Shown one piece after another: positions 9,656 through 19,207 of a DNA stretch of 52,959 bases (the stretch's first letter is position 1; each line of letters begins with the position of its first letter). Both the position numbers and the translations under genes were made by a program. Source of the stretch: Lysobacterales bacterium (lineage in GTDB: Bacteria > Pseudomonadota > Gammaproteobacteria > Xanthomonadales > SZUA-36). The notes beneath the pieces were generated by a model. The model was not told where the DNA came from, ran no database searches, and worked only from the letters and a program-made list of their open reading frames with translations. The stretch spans positions 1 through 52,959 of the forward strand of contig JABDPJ010000278.1 of NCBI GenBank assembly GCA_013042835.1, read 5' to 3'.

Positions 9656-9898
9656 TTACTTCTTGTAACGGCGCTTGAAGCGGTCCACGCGGCCGCCGGT
9701 ATCCATCAGCTTGTGTTTGCCGGTATAGAAGGGGTGAGACGCACTGGAGACTTCCACCTTGATCAGTGGATACTCATTGCCATCTTCCCACTTGATGGTT
9801 TCCTTGCTTCTAATGGTGGAGCGGGTCAGGAACGCAAAATCTGATGCAAGATCCTGGAAAACCACTTCACGGTAATCTGGGTGAGTGTCAGCTTTCAT
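9656..9898 (-). CDS. rpmE2: 50S ribosomal protein L31, type B (zinc-independent)
   Basis: 80 residues. Ribosomal protein L31 of the large-subunit central protuberance. The sequence has the type B hallmarks: [61 protein letters not shown], and no cysteines, so it cannot bind zinc as type A L31 does. In many bacteria the type B copy is induced under zinc limitation through Zur. I see no clear Zur box upstream, and here it may be the only L31; the window cannot tell. It has its own terminator. Confidence 0.96.
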   Translation of the reverse strand: MKADTHPDYREVVFQDLASDFAFLTRSTIRSKETIKWEDGNEYPLIKVEVSSASHPFYTGKHKLMDTGGRVDRFKRRYKK

Positions 9899-9983
9899 GA
9901 CAATTTCCGATATTCATAGGGCCTAAAGAGCCGGCTAGTTTAACGACGAGAGACGGGCAATGCAAGAGGCTTTGCTGCTTTAT

Positions 9984-11141
9984 TCATGGCAGAAAAATCT
10001 GCTGGATATCATTTACAAACCTCCAACCAAGTGAGGTAGGCCTCAACCTTCGTCTTTCCATTTCCAGCAGGCCCCTGTCAACGGCCTCCTGCACCCGCTG
10101 CCCGACCGACCGCCACGGCAGGCCGGTCCTCGCGCTGAAGTCATCGACATGGACACCCTGCTTCAGGCGCAACTGGTTCAGGAAGAACTCAAACACCAGT
10201 TCCTCATCAGACAAAATGCGTTTTTCCGCCAGCCAATCCCCATTATCGAGGCCCTGCAGGTAGCGCTTCGGGTGCCGGTGTTTCGCATAACGTATGACCG
10301 TTCCGTCCGCCGGTGCAGAAATTTTTCCATGCGCCCCGGCTCCAAGCGCCAGGAAATCGCCATAACGCCAATAGTTCATGTTGTGACGGCTTTGCAGATT
10401 CGCTTGCGCACAGGCAGATATCTCGTATTGCCGGTACCCGGCCGCTTCAAACTGAGACAGCCCGTGCTGCTGCATATCCCAGGATGTTTCGTCATCCGGT
10501 AACTGAGGTGGCCGGGCGAAAAATTCCGTGTTGGGCTCAATGGTTAACTGGTAAAAGGAAATATGTGCAGGCCCGGCTGCAAGCACCAGCTCAATGTCGC
10601 TCTTTAACTGTGCGAGCCCCTGTCCGGGCAGGGCGAACATCAGGTCGATGTTGAAATTTGAGATACCGGCAGTTTTCAGAGACTGCAGGCATTGCTCGAC
10701 TTCCAGCCGCCCATGAATGCGGCCAATGCGTTTAAGCAGCTCATTATCAAAGCTTTGTACGCCGAGAGAAATGCGGTTGATACCAGCCTCGCGATAAGCT
10801 GCAAAACTATCGCGCTCTATAGTGCCGGGGTTGGCTTCCAGCGTAATTTCAATGTCCGGCCTGAACGCCAGACGTGCTCTCGCCGCGGTTAAAATCTGCG
10901 CAATCAGGTCAGCCCCAAACAGGCTGGGCGTGCCACCGCCAAAATAGATACTCTGCAGCGGCCGCCCCCAAACCAGTGGCAAATCCGCTTCAAGATCAGC
11001 AACCAGCGCCTCGATGTATTCCTCGCCGGGGAGCTCGCCCGGCGCGGCATGCGAATTAAAGTCACAATAGGGACACTTGCGCACACACCAGGGGATGTGA
11101 ACATACAGGCTTAAAGGCGGGTTATGCAGCAGGTTCGCCAT
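9984..11141 (-). CDS. hemW: Radical SAM heme chaperone HemW
   Basis: 385 residues from the ATG at 11141; the track ORF carries 74 spurious N-terminal residues that overlap rdgB. The radical SAM motif is CVRKCPYCDFNSH, with CDF after the third cysteine, as in HemW rather than the CxC of coproporphyrinogen dehydrogenase HemN. YFGGGTPSLF and ISLGVQSF are the usual SAM-binding strands. HemW binds heme and is thought to insert it into respiratory enzymes. It overlaps the rdgB 3' end by 20 bp, so the two are probably cotranscribed. Confidence 0.93.
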   Translation of the reverse strand: MANLLHNPPLSLYVHIPWCVRKCPYCDFNSHAAPGELPGEEYIEALVADLEADLPLVWGRPLQSIYFGGGTPSLFGADLIAQILTAARARLAFRPDIEITLEANPGTIERDSFAAYREAGINRISLGVQSFDNELLKRIGRIHGRLEVEQCLQSLKTAGISNFNIDLMFALPGQGLAQLKSDIELVLAAGPAHISFYQLTIEPNTEFFARPPQLPDDETSWDMQQHGLSQFEAAGYRQYEISACAQANLQSRHNMNYWRYGDFLALGAGAHGKISAPADGTVIRYAKHRHPKRYLQGLDNGDWLAEKRILSDEELVFEFFLNQLRLKQGVHVDDFSARTGLPWRSVGQRVQEAVDRGLLEMERRRLRPTSLGWRFVNDIQQIFLP

Positions 11142-11754
11142 CCCGTTCGCGTAATTGCCTGACCAATTCGCGCAAGGCCTGCCCGCGGTGGGAAACACTG
11201 CTTTTATCCGCCGGAGAAAGTTCGGCTGCAGAACAGCGCTGTCCGGAAACCGGCAGGCCGGTGACTCCAAAAACCGGGTCATAGCCGAAACCGCCATCAC
11301 CCCGCGGAGCTTGCAAAATGTGCCCGTGCCACCGGCCAATGGCGATGAGAGGCGCCGGGTCATTTGCCGCGTTCACCAGGACCATGGCGCAATAAAAATA
11401 AGCGCGGCGCCCGGATCCTGAAACGGCAGCAAGCTCTTCCAGCAACTTTAGGATATTGGCCTGATCATCAGCCCCGTGACCTGCAAAACGGGCCGAGTAT
11501 ATACCCGGTGCGCCGTGCAAGGACGGCACGACCAGCCCGGAATCATCCGCGATGGCCGGCAAGCCCGTGTGCAGGGCTGCCTGCCGGGCCTTGATCAGGG
11601 AGTTCTCGACAAATGTTGCAGCTGTTTCGTCCGCTTCCGGCACGCCCCACTCACTCTGCGGTTTCACTACCAGGCCCAGGGGCTGCAGCATGGCGCTGAT
11701 TTCACGCAGCTTGCCCTTGTTGCCGCTGGCCAGAACGAATTCCCTGCGCATCAT
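11122..11754 (-). CDS. rdgB: XTP/dITP diphosphatase RdgB
   Basis: 210 residues. It hydrolyses non-canonical purine triphosphates (dITP, XTP) to monophosphates, keeping deaminated bases out of DNA and RNA. The N-terminal HAM1 signature is ASGNKGKLREISAML. The substrate and metal region is TFVENSLIKARQAALHTGLPAIADDSGLVV followed by GAPGIYSARFAG, and the C-terminal FGYDPVF and SHRGQALREL complete the family pattern. It sits between rph and hemW, an order familiar from many gammaproteobacteria, and starts 7 bp after rph stops. Confidence 0.95.
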   Translation of the reverse strand: MMRREFVLASGNKGKLREISAMLQPLGLVVKPQSEWGVPEADETAATFVENSLIKARQAALHTGLPAIADDSGLVVPSLHGAPGIYSARFAGHGADDQANILKLLEELAAVSGSGRRAYFYCAMVLVNAANDPAPLIAIGRWHGHILQAPRGDGGFGYDPVFGVTGLPVSGQRCSAAELSPADKSSVSHRGQALRELVRQLRERDGEPAA

Positions 11755-11761
11755 GAATTGA

Positions 11762-12478
11762 CTAGGCTGCCAGTGCTTCGAGTTGAGACTTCATCAGCGA
11801 CTTGATGCCCTTGTCCGCCAGCCGCAGCAATTCATCGAGTTCGTCCCTGCGAAACGCATGACCTTCGGCAGTCCCCTGTAACTCGATGAATCCGCCACCA
11901 TCATTCATGACAACATTCATATCGGTCTCTGCACGTGAGTCTTCCGGGTAATCAAGATCCAGTACCGGCATGCTTTCAAAAATTCCAACCGAGACAGCAG
12001 CAACCTGGCCATGTATCGGGTCTTTTCTGATCTTGTTTTTTTTCAACAGCCACCTGCAGGCGTCGACCAACGCTACGTAAGCACCGGTAATCGCCGCGGT
12101 GCGAGTTCCGCCATCCGCCTGTATTACATCGCAATCCAGGGTTATCGTATGTTCGCCCAGAGCCGCCCTGTCGACCACGGCGCGCAAAGACCGGCCGATC
12201 AGGCGCTGGATTTCCATCGTCCGCCCGCCCTGCTTGCCCGCTGAGGCTTCCCGCCGCATCCTCGATCCGGTTGAGCGCGGCAACATACCGTACTCGGCCG
12301 TCACCCAGCCTTCACCACTGCCGCGAAGGAAGGGTGGCACGCGGCTCTCGACCGATGCCGTGCAGAGCACCTTGGTGTTACCGCAGGCAATCAATACCGA
12401 GCCCTCGGCATGACAGGTGTAATTGCGCGTGATGCTGGTGTGGCGAAGCTCATCTGTTTGTCTTCCGCTCGGTCTCAT
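11762..12478 (-). CDS. rph: Ribonuclease PH
   Basis: 238 residues from [12 protein letters not shown] at 12478, exactly the usual length; the track ORF extends 15 codons too far. It is a phosphorolytic 3'-5' exoribonuclease that trims tRNA 3' ends. Family motifs include RPSGR at the N-terminus, [27 protein letters not shown], the phosphate-binding [20 protein letters not shown], and [19 protein letters not shown]. First gene of rph-rdgB-hemW and divergent from yicC. Confidence 0.97.
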   Translation of the reverse strand: MRPSGRQTDELRHTSITRNYTCHAEGSVLIACGNTKVLCTASVESRVPPFLRGSGEGWVTAEYGMLPRSTGSRMRREASAGKQGGRTMEIQRLIGRSLRAVVDRAALGEHTITLDCDVIQADGGTRTAAITGAYVALVDACRWLLKKNKIRKDPIHGQVAAVSVGIFESMPVLDLDYPEDSRAETDMNVVMNDGGGFIELQGTAEGHAFRRDELDELLRLADKGIKSLMKSQLEALAA

Positions 12479-12637
12479 TAAAATTGTCCTGTATTCCGTT
12501 TGTGGTGATATGGAGAAAATCACAGAAGGCGCTATTTTAGTACAGCATCACATCCGCGAGAAGAAGCCGGGCAGGGGATGGTCTCCCGGCGGGCTAACCG
12601 GTAACATTGTGCCATTCCATCCAACCTGGAAACAGCA
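12479..12637. promoter_or_regulatory. Divergent rph / yicC intergenic region
   Basis: This 159 bp gap between two divergent operons should hold both promoters. The sequence immediately ahead of each start has only weak ribosome binding sites. I see no clear operator or hairpin. Confidence 0.4.
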
Positions 12638-13507
12638 ATGATTAGAAGCATGACCGGTTTTGCACGGATAGAACGGCAATATGCATTTGGCCGCCTGAGC
12701 TGGGAGATGCGTTCTGTCAATCACCGCTACCTCGATTTTAGCTTGCGGCTTGCCGAGGAATTCCGGCCGTTGGAAGCGGACATCAGGGAATGCCTCGGAC
12801 AGTATTTAAGCCGTGGCAAGATTGAAGCGAGCCTGCGATTCTTCGCCGCCGCGGGTTCCGCCGGCAGCGGCCTTGAGCTAAACCTGCCATTGGCGCATGA
12901 ATTGCTAAAGGTTCACGGGGACATGGCCGGGTTGGCAGGCGCCGAGCAGCAACCTGATATTGCCCAAATGCTGAAATGGCCGGGATTGATCGAGGAGAAG
13001 CGCCCCGATCCGGCCCCCTTACAGGCTGCTGCCATGGATTTACTGGTCGAGGCCGCACAGGAACTGCAGGCTGGCCGGGCGCGCGAGGGCGAGCAAATGG
13101 CCAACGCCATTCGCGAGAGACTAAAGGGCGTTGCAGAACTGACAGAAAATGTCCGTGCCTGGCTACCGGAAATTCGCGCCGGATTGAAGCAACGCCTGCT
13201 GGATCGCATAGCTGACCTGCCATTACCGACGGACCCCGGGCGAATTGAACAGGAAGTTGCTTTTTTAATACAAAAAATTGATGTCGATGAAGAACTGGAC
13301 CGCCTCGATGCCCATGTTGAAGAGGTTTACAGGGTCCTGGAACTGAACGAACCGGTCGGCCGCAGGCTGGACTTTTTGATGCAGGAATTCAACCGCGAAT
13401 CAAACACGCTGAGTTCAAAGTCGGTGGATCAACGCACAACGCAAGCAGCCGTGGACCTGAAAGTGCTGATAGAACAGATGCGCGAGCAGGTGCAAAATGT
13501 CGAGTAG
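12638..13507 (+). CDS. yicC: YicC family endoribonuclease
   Basis: 289 residues, normal for YicC/YloC. The family N-terminus (MIRSMTGFARIER, WEMRSVNHRYLDFSLRLAEEFRPLEADIR) and the C-terminal domain (DVDEELDRLDAHVEEVYRVLELNEPVGRRLDFLMQEFNRESNTLSSKS) are both intact. E. coli YicC has been reported as an endoribonuclease acting on small RNA, and it is a stress-induced protein; the role here is assumed by homology. It overlaps gmk by 11 bp, and yicC-gmk-rpoZ-spoT is a familiar order. Confidence 0.95.
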   Translation: MIRSMTGFARIERQYAFGRLSWEMRSVNHRYLDFSLRLAEEFRPLEADIRECLGQYLSRGKIEASLRFFAAAGSAGSGLELNLPLAHELLKVHGDMAGLAGAEQQPDIAQMLKWPGLIEEKRPDPAPLQAAAMDLLVEAAQELQAGRAREGEQMANAIRERLKGVAELTENVRAWLPEIRAGLKQRLLDRIADLPLPTDPGRIEQEVAFLIQKIDVDEELDRLDAHVEEVYRVLELNEPVGRRLDFLMQEFNRESNTLSSKSVDQRTTQAAVDLKVLIEQMREQVQNVE

Positions 13508-14132
13508 CGATCAACGCCGGGGTAACCTTTTTATCATCGCGGCACCGTCAGGAGGCGGTAAAACCAGCCTGGTGAACGCACTACTGGAAAACGATGAGCG
13601 GCTGGTATTGTCAATCTCGCACACCACCCGCCGGGCGAGACCTGGCGAGGTTGATGGCATGCACTACCACTTTGTCTCCCATGATGATTTCGAACAAATG
13701 GTCGAAAACGGCGACTTCCTCGAGCACGCGCGGGTTTTCGACAACCACTACGGCAGCAACCGGAACTCCGTTGCCCGGCAACTCGAGCAGGGCAAAGATG
13801 TCATCCTCGAGATCGACTGGCAGGGCGCGCGGCAGGTGCGTGCGGCATTTCCGGATTGCCTGATGATCTTCATCATCCCCCCGTCGCTTGAAACTTTGCG
13901 GGAAAGGCTCACCGGCCGCGGGCAGGACAGTACCGCCGTCATTCAACGCAGGATGCGGGACGCACAGGCGGAGATATCCCACTGGGCTGAATTTGACCAA
14001 CTGGTTGTCAACGATGACTTCGACGCGGCACTTGAAGAACTGCGCACAATCATCAATGATTACCGAAAGCGACAACCGCTTGATGTGAATAAACGCTACC
14101 AGCGTCTGGCACAGGAGCTCGGAAGAAGCTAA
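13497..14132 (+). CDS. gmk: Guanylate kinase
   Basis: 211 residues. It phosphorylates GMP to GDP with ATP in the cytosol. The P-loop is APSGGGKTSLVNALL. The GMP-binding region follows (SISHTTRRARPGEVDGMHYHFVS and FLEHARVFDNHYGSNRNSV), then the DIDWQGARQVR-like strand (EIDWQGARQVRAAFPD) and the lid (ERLTGRGQDSTAVIQRRM). Complete and canonical. It sits upstream of rpoZ and spoT, so GDP supply and (p)ppGpp control are in one gene cluster. Confidence 0.97.
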   Translation: MSSSDQRRGNLFIIAAPSGGGKTSLVNALLENDERLVLSISHTTRRARPGEVDGMHYHFVSHDDFEQMVENGDFLEHARVFDNHYGSNRNSVARQLEQGKDVILEIDWQGARQVRAAFPDCLMIFIIPPSLETLRERLTGRGQDSTAVIQRRMRDAQAEISHWAEFDQLVVNDDFDAALEELRTIINDYRKRQPLDVNKRYQRLAQELGRS

Positions 14133-14167
14133 AATAGCGGGTTCCGTCTAACATTACAGGATAAACA

Positions 14168-14431
14168 ATGGCACGCATTACCGTAGAAGACTGCCTTGAG
14201 AACATTAACAACCGTTTTGAGCTGGTATTGACAGCCACTCAACGCGCTCGCCAGATCGGCCACGGCGCAGAACCGATGGTTGAAGAAGAAAACGACAAAC
14301 CCACCGTGATCGCACTGCGCGAAATTGCCGAAGGCCTGATTGATTCAGAACGTGTCGCCGTTCTGCAAGCAGAAATTGAAGCCGCCGAGGTATTCGACAT
14401 GGGAGCCGCGGAGGACGAATTAGCCCCCTGA
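14168..14431 (+). CDS. rpoZ: RNA polymerase omega subunit
   Basis: 87 residues. Omega helps assemble and stabilise RNA polymerase and, in E. coli, forms part of a ppGpp binding site. Family signature: [30 protein letters not shown], then [15 protein letters not shown]. An acidic tail ends the protein. An AT-rich ribosome binding region (ACAGGATAAACA) precedes the ATG. It lies 35 bp after gmk and 12 bp before spoT. Confidence 0.97.
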   Translation: MARITVEDCLENINNRFELVLTATQRARQIGHGAEPMVEEENDKPTVIALREIAEGLIDSERVAVLQAEIEAAEVFDMGAAEDELAP

Positions 14432-14443
14432 CGGATTTCGTTG

Positions 14444-16576
14444 ATGCTGGCAACCCTCACGACCTTACCGGAGCCGGTTCTTGATCTGAGGGACCTGCTC
14501 AACACCTACCTTGAGCCGGAAAAGGTTGCCGTTGTTCTACGCGCATTCGAGGTAGGGGACAAGGCCCACGAGGGCCAGACCCGAAAAACCGGCGAACCGT
14601 ACATCCTCCATCCTGTCGCCGTCGCCCGCATATTGGCCAATTTGCGCATGGATTACAGCAGCGTCGCTGCCGCCATCCTGCACGACACCATTGAAGACAC
14701 CCCGTTAACCCGGGAGGAAATCGAGTCCCGGTTCAGCGAAGAAATCGCTGATCTGGTAGACGGCGTCACCAAGCTGGACAAAATGAAGTTCCGCACCCGT
14801 CATGAGGCGGACGCGGAGAGTTTTCGCAAGCTCATGCTGGCCATGTCGCGTGACCTGAGGGTGATCTTCATCAAGCTCGCCGACCGCATGCACAATATGC
14901 GTACGCTTGGTTCAATGGCGCCAGAATCAAGGCGCAGAATTGCGCGCGAGACCCTCGATATCTACGCACCCATCGCCGACCGGCTGGGTATGAACGGCAT
15001 CAAATCAGAGCTGCAGGATCTGGGCTTTGCCAACCTGTACCCCTGGCGGCACCGCACCATTGCTGAACACATCAGTACGGTCACCGGCGACCGCAGCGAG
15101 ATCATCGCTGACATACACAAAGCCCTGAAACGAAAAATGAACGAAGCGGGTATTCCCTGCGACATCAAGGGCAGGGAAAAAACCCCGTACAGTATTTACC
15201 GCAAGATGCTCGCCAAGGACCTGTCTTTTTCGGAAGTGAATGACGTGTATGCATTCCGCATCATCACGCATTCAGAGCCGCACTGTTACCTGGCGCTGGG
15301 AGCAGTCCATGGCCTCTATCGTCCCAGGCCGGGCAAGTTCAAAGACCATATTGCCTTGCCGAAACCCAATGGTTACCAGTCCCTTCACACCACGCTCAAC
15401 AGCCCTTTCAACCTGCCGGTGGAAATCCAGATCCGGACACAGGAAATGGATATCCTGGCAGAAAAAGGTGCAGCGGCCCACTGGCAATACAAGAGTGGGG
15501 AGACCACCTCCGGCTCCGCGCAGGTGCGCGCCCGCGAATGGTTGATGCAACTGGTGGAGGTGCAGCGGCACAGCACCGACTCGATGGAATTCCTCGATGG
15601 TGCCAAGTCCGATCTGTTCCCGGACCAGATATTCGTGTTTACACCCAAGGGCAAGATTATCGATCTGCGCCGCAGCGCGACGGCCCTCGACTTTGCCTAT
15701 GCAATTCATACCGGGGTCGGTAACAAGACAACCGCGGTGCTGGTGGACAAGGTCGAAGTGCCGCTGTCAACGCGCCTGGAAAACGGCCAGACTGTCAAGG
15801 TCATTACCAGCGAAAGCGCACACCCTATCCCGGAGTGGCTGGCATTCGTCACCACCGCGAGGGCGAGAACCGCCATACGTCATTACATCAAGAGCCTCGA
15901 ACAGGCGGATACCGTGGCGCTGGGGCTGCGCCTGCTGGAAACCGCGCTGAACAGCCGCGGCTCAAACCTTGAAGCTGTGCCGGCAAAGCGCATGGATCAG
16001 TACCTGAAAGAAAATAATTTTGAGCGCCAGGAAGACCTGCTGACAGAGCTGGCTCTCGGCAACCTGTTATCCAGTGTGGTCGCCGCCAATCTCGCGCCGA
16101 ATGTCAGCACCCTGCCGGAGGGAGGTGAAACCGAGGCGCTGTCCATCGCTGGCTCAGAAGGCAGCGCCGTTGCCTTCGCAGCCTGTTGCCGCCCGGTGCC
16201 CGGCGACAACATCATGGGTTTTCTGTCCGCCGGCAAAGGCGTGGTGGTTCATCGCGTGCAATGCAGAAACGTAAGGGAACTTCGCAAACAGCCCGATCAC
16301 TGCATCAATGTCAGCTGGGCGCCGATCAGGCGCGGAATGTTCGAGGTGGCGCTGCATATTCTGGCCAAGAATGTACCTGGCGTGCTGGCCAACATCTCGT
16401 CCAGCATCGGCGAAGTCGGCAGCAATATCGAAAAAATTGAGCAACCCGAGGCTAACCCGGAGACAGCGACATTGCTGTTCATCATAAGCGTGAAAGACCG
16501 CGATCACATGGCTCGCGTCATGCGCAGGCTCCGGCGCAATCGCAATGTGATCCGGGTCAGCCGGATCATCGCCTAG
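14444..16576 (+). CDS. spoT: Bifunctional (p)ppGpp synthetase/hydrolase SpoT
   Basis: 710 residues from the ATG at 14444 (the track starts one codon earlier, at TTG). It makes and degrades the alarmone (p)ppGpp. The N-terminal HD hydrolase is intact ([12 protein letters not shown] and [13 protein letters not shown]), so it should hydrolyse. The synthetase domain has [32 protein letters not shown] and a KFKD sequence at the RxKD position typical of bifunctional enzymes. A TGS domain ([28 protein letters not shown]), a Cys-rich helical region ([10 protein letters not shown]) and a C-terminal ACT domain follow. The order rpoZ-spoT-ridA-recG is conserved in gammaproteobacteria. Confidence 0.96.
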   Translation: MLATLTTLPEPVLDLRDLLNTYLEPEKVAVVLRAFEVGDKAHEGQTRKTGEPYILHPVAVARILANLRMDYSSVAAAILHDTIEDTPLTREEIESRFSEEIADLVDGVTKLDKMKFRTRHEADAESFRKLMLAMSRDLRVIFIKLADRMHNMRTLGSMAPESRRRIARETLDIYAPIADRLGMNGIKSELQDLGFANLYPWRHRTIAEHISTVTGDRSEIIADIHKALKRKMNEAGIPCDIKGREKTPYSIYRKMLAKDLSFSEVNDVYAFRIITHSEPHCYLALGAVHGLYRPRPGKFKDHIALPKPNGYQSLHTTLNSPFNLPVEIQIRTQEMDILAEKGAAAHWQYKSGETTSGSAQVRAREWLMQLVEVQRHSTDSMEFLDGAKSDLFPDQIFVFTPKGKIIDLRRSATALDFAYAIHTGVGNKTTAVLVDKVEVPLSTRLENGQTVKVITSESAHPIPEWLAFVTTARARTAIRHYIKSLEQADTVALGLRLLETALNSRGSNLEAVPAKRMDQYLKENNFERQEDLLTELALGNLLSSVVAANLAPNVSTLPEGGETEALSIAGSEGSAVAFAACCRPVPGDNIMGFLSAGKGVVVHRVQCRNVRELRKQPDHCINVSWAPIRRGMFEVALHILAKNVPGVLANISSSIGEVGSNIEKIEQPEANPETATLLFIISVKDRDHMARVMRRLRRNRNVIRVSRIIA

Positions 16577-16601
16577 CCCCGATCAGACAGGAGTACTGCA
16601 A

Positions 16602-16991
16602 ATGAACAAGAAGACCATACACACGGATGAGGCACCGCAGGCGATCGGCACCTATTCGCAGGCGGTCGAACACCAGGGCCTGGTTTTCATATCAGGACAA
16701 ATCCCCCTCGATCCCGGCGACATGGAGATTGTACCGGGTGGCATCGAAGCACAGATCCGGCGTGTGTTCGACAACCTGTCAGCCGTCTGCAAAGCCGCCG
16801 GAGGATCGCTTGATGAGATCGTTAAGCTAACCATTTTTTTAACCGACCTGGGCGCTTTCCCACAAGTCAACACCATCATGGGTCAATACTTCAATGAACC
16901 CTATCCAGCCCGCGCAGCGTTGGAAGTCTCCGCTCTGCCCAAAGGTGTTGAGGTCGAAATGGATGCCATAATGGGAGTCCATCAGGGATAG
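16602..16991 (+). CDS. ridA: RidA family enamine/imine deaminase
   Basis: 129 residues. RidA hydrolyses reactive 2-aminoacrylate-type enamines and imines released by PLP enzymes, protecting them from damage. The motif [23 protein letters not shown] holds the substrate-binding Arg and the C-terminal Glu. [10 protein letters not shown] and IGTYSQAV are also typical. GACAGGAG precedes the ATG. It lies 25 bp after spoT and is probably cotranscribed. Confidence 0.95.
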   Translation: MNKKTIHTDEAPQAIGTYSQAVEHQGLVFISGQIPLDPGDMEIVPGGIEAQIRRVFDNLSAVCKAAGGSLDEIVKLTIFLTDLGAFPQVNTIMGQYFNEPYPARAALEVSALPKGVEVEMDAIMGVHQG

Positions 16992-17125
16992 CATGATCCG
17001 CATGGTAACCGCCCCCGGAGCAATTCCACCCGCTCCGTTTCGCTGGTCGTTCAAACGAGCCGCGCAATCACTGACCTGGCCTTGCCCCGGGCATCATAAG
17101 TCCGCTTGAAGGAAGATTTCGAACC

Positions 17126-19207
17126 TTGACAGCCAGCCGCCCCATTCGATTGCCCGACTTGCACGGCGTCGGCCCTAAACTCGCCGACAAGATGAAAGCA
17201 CTGGGTATCAGCCAGGTTGCCGACCTGTTGTTCCACCTGCCGAACCGTTACGAGGACCGTACGCGCATCCACCCCATCGGCAGTTGCCAGCCCGGCCAGC
17301 GCGTACTGATCGAGGGGCGCGTGGAACACTCCGCAATCGTCCGCGGACGCCGCGCCATGCTGGTGGTCGTGCTGTTTGATGGAACCGGCCGTGTGACATT
17401 GCGGTTTTTCCATTTCCGCGCCTACCAGAGACAACAGCTTGCCAGCGGAACTCGCCTGCGTTGTTTCGGGGAAATCCGCGCCGGCTTCAAGGGACTGGAA
17501 ATGATACATCCCGGCTACAAGCGGTTGAGCGACCATCAAGACGAACCCGTCGCCGACCGGCTGACGCCGATTTATCCCACCGCCGAGGGACTCGGTCAGA
17601 AAATCTGGCTAAGAATGACTGACCAGGCCCTTGCACTGATGCGAAAGGGCGAACTGGAACTTGAAGAACTGCTGCCGGTGGAATTACTCAAGCAGCTAAA
17701 ACTGATGCCCCTTGCCGAAGCACTGGATTATATCCACCGTCCGCCCCCTAATGCGGATGTGGCTGCACTGGCATTGCGCGACCATCCGACGCAAAAACGC
17801 CTTGCCCTTGAAGAATTGCTGGCTCACAACCTGAGCATGCAAAAACTGCATCGCCGGCAAAGGGCTCGAAGAGCGCCGGCAATGCCGGCGGTTTCCGGTG
17901 CGGAAAATGCTTTTTTACACAGCCTGCCGTTCGAATTGACGGCGGCACAAAAGCGCGTGGCCCGGGAGATAGGCGCCGACCTGGAGCGAGCCACGCCGAT
18001 GCTGAGACTGGTCCATGGTGACGTGGGCTCAGGTAAAACAGTGATTGCCGCGCTGGCGGCTATGCGAGCGGTGGACAATGGCTTGCAAACCGCGATAACC
18101 GCACCCACGGAACTGCTGGCGGAACAACATTTCCAGGTGTTCAGCAAATGGCTGAAGCCTCTGGGACTGGACCCCGTCTGGCTGAGCGGAAAAGTAACCG
18201 GCAAGAGACGCAGCGAGGCCTTGCAGCGCATACGCGATGGCGCCGAAGTCGTGATAGGCACACACGCCTTGATGCAAAAAGGCGTTGAGTTCAAGAGCCT
18301 CGGCCTGGTCATTGTCGATGAGCAGCACCGCTTCGGCGTGGGCCAGCGCATGGACCTGCTGGAAAAAGGCGGCACCGGCGGTCAGCAGGCGCACCAGATG
18401 ATCATGACCGCCACCCCCATTCCACGCACGCTGGCAATGACCGCCTATGCCGGGATGGATGTTTCTGTGATCGACGAACTGCCACCCGGCAGGAAACCCG
18501 TAACCACCGTGGTCATGTCCAATGAGCGCCGCGGGGAGGTGATCCGGCGCGTGGCCAGCGCATGCGCTGACGACAGGCAGGCATACTGGGTGTGCACCCT
18601 GATCGAGGAAACCGATGCCATCGAAGCCCAGGCCGCCGAAGATGTCGCCAGGCACCTCAGTGATGACCTGCAGGGCCTGGCTATCGGACTGATCCACGGC
18701 CGCATGAAGCCGACGGACAAACAGCAGGTCATGGACGCATTCAAGGCCGGCGATATTCACCTGCTGGTTGCGACGACCGTTATCGAAGTCGGCGTGGACG
18801 TACCGAACGCCTCGCTGATGATCATTGAAAATGCGGAAAGGCTCGGACTGGCCCAACTCCACCAACTGCGCGGGCGGGTCGGTCGAGGTTCGAGTCAATC
18901 CAGTTGCGTGCTGATGTATAACCCGCCGCTGGGAGAGCTCGCCAGGCAACGCATGGAAATCATGCGGCAGACGGCTGATGGTTTTCAGATTGCAGAAAAA
19001 GACCTGGAGTTGCGCGGTCCGGGTGAAGTACTGGGTACCCGGCAGACGGGCATGCTGTTATTCCGCGTCGCTGACCTGGCCCGGGATGCGGGGTTGTTGA
19101 AAATTATTCCCTCCGCAGCGGATGCATTGCTGAGGGAACACCCTGGGCAGGTTGACAAGCTAATCCGTCGCTGGGTTGGCGATGCGTCCCGGTTTGCCGG
19201 TGTCTAA
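17126..19207 (+). CDS. recG: ATP-dependent DNA helicase RecG
   Basis: 693 residues, matching the E. coli length. RecG reverses stalled forks and branch-migrates Holliday junctions. The N-terminal wedge/OB domain (about 60-160) precedes the helicase core, with Walker A GDVGSGKTVIAA, the DEQH box (VIVDEQHRFGVGQR), TATPIPRTLAM, and the C-terminal helicase motif QLRGRVGRG. The start is TTG at 17126 with GAAGGAAG 10 bases upstream; it was chosen because HGVGPKLADKMKALGI normally lies near the N-terminus. The last 48 bp overlap the convergent TolB/TPR gene. Confidence 0.96.
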   Translation: MTASRPIRLPDLHGVGPKLADKMKALGISQVADLLFHLPNRYEDRTRIHPIGSCQPGQRVLIEGRVEHSAIVRGRRAMLVVVLFDGTGRVTLRFFHFRAYQRQQLASGTRLRCFGEIRAGFKGLEMIHPGYKRLSDHQDEPVADRLTPIYPTAEGLGQKIWLRMTDQALALMRKGELELEELLPVELLKQLKLMPLAEALDYIHRPPPNADVAALALRDHPTQKRLALEELLAHNLSMQKLHRRQRARRAPAMPAVSGAENAFLHSLPFELTAAQKRVAREIGADLERATPMLRLVHGDVGSGKTVIAALAAMRAVDNGLQTAITAPTELLAEQHFQVFSKWLKPLGLDPVWLSGKVTGKRRSEALQRIRDGAEVVIGTHALMQKGVEFKSLGLVIVDEQHRFGVGQRMDLLEKGGTGGQQAHQMIMTATPIPRTLAMTAYAGMDVSVIDELPPGRKPVTTVVMSNERRGEVIRRVASACADDRQAYWVCTLIEETDAIEAQAAEDVARHLSDDLQGLAIGLIHGRMKPTDKQQVMDAFKAGDIHLLVATTVIEVGVDVPNASLMIIENAERLGLAQLHQLRGRVGRGSSQSSCVLMYNPPLGELARQRMEIMRQTADGFQIAEKDLELRGPGEVLGTRQTGMLLFRVADLARDAGLLKIIPSAADALLREHPGQVDKLIRRWVGDASRFAGV

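Noticed and set aside
18029-18949. 306-codon minus-strand ORF opposite recG
   Set aside because: Antisense shadow in a GC-rich gene.
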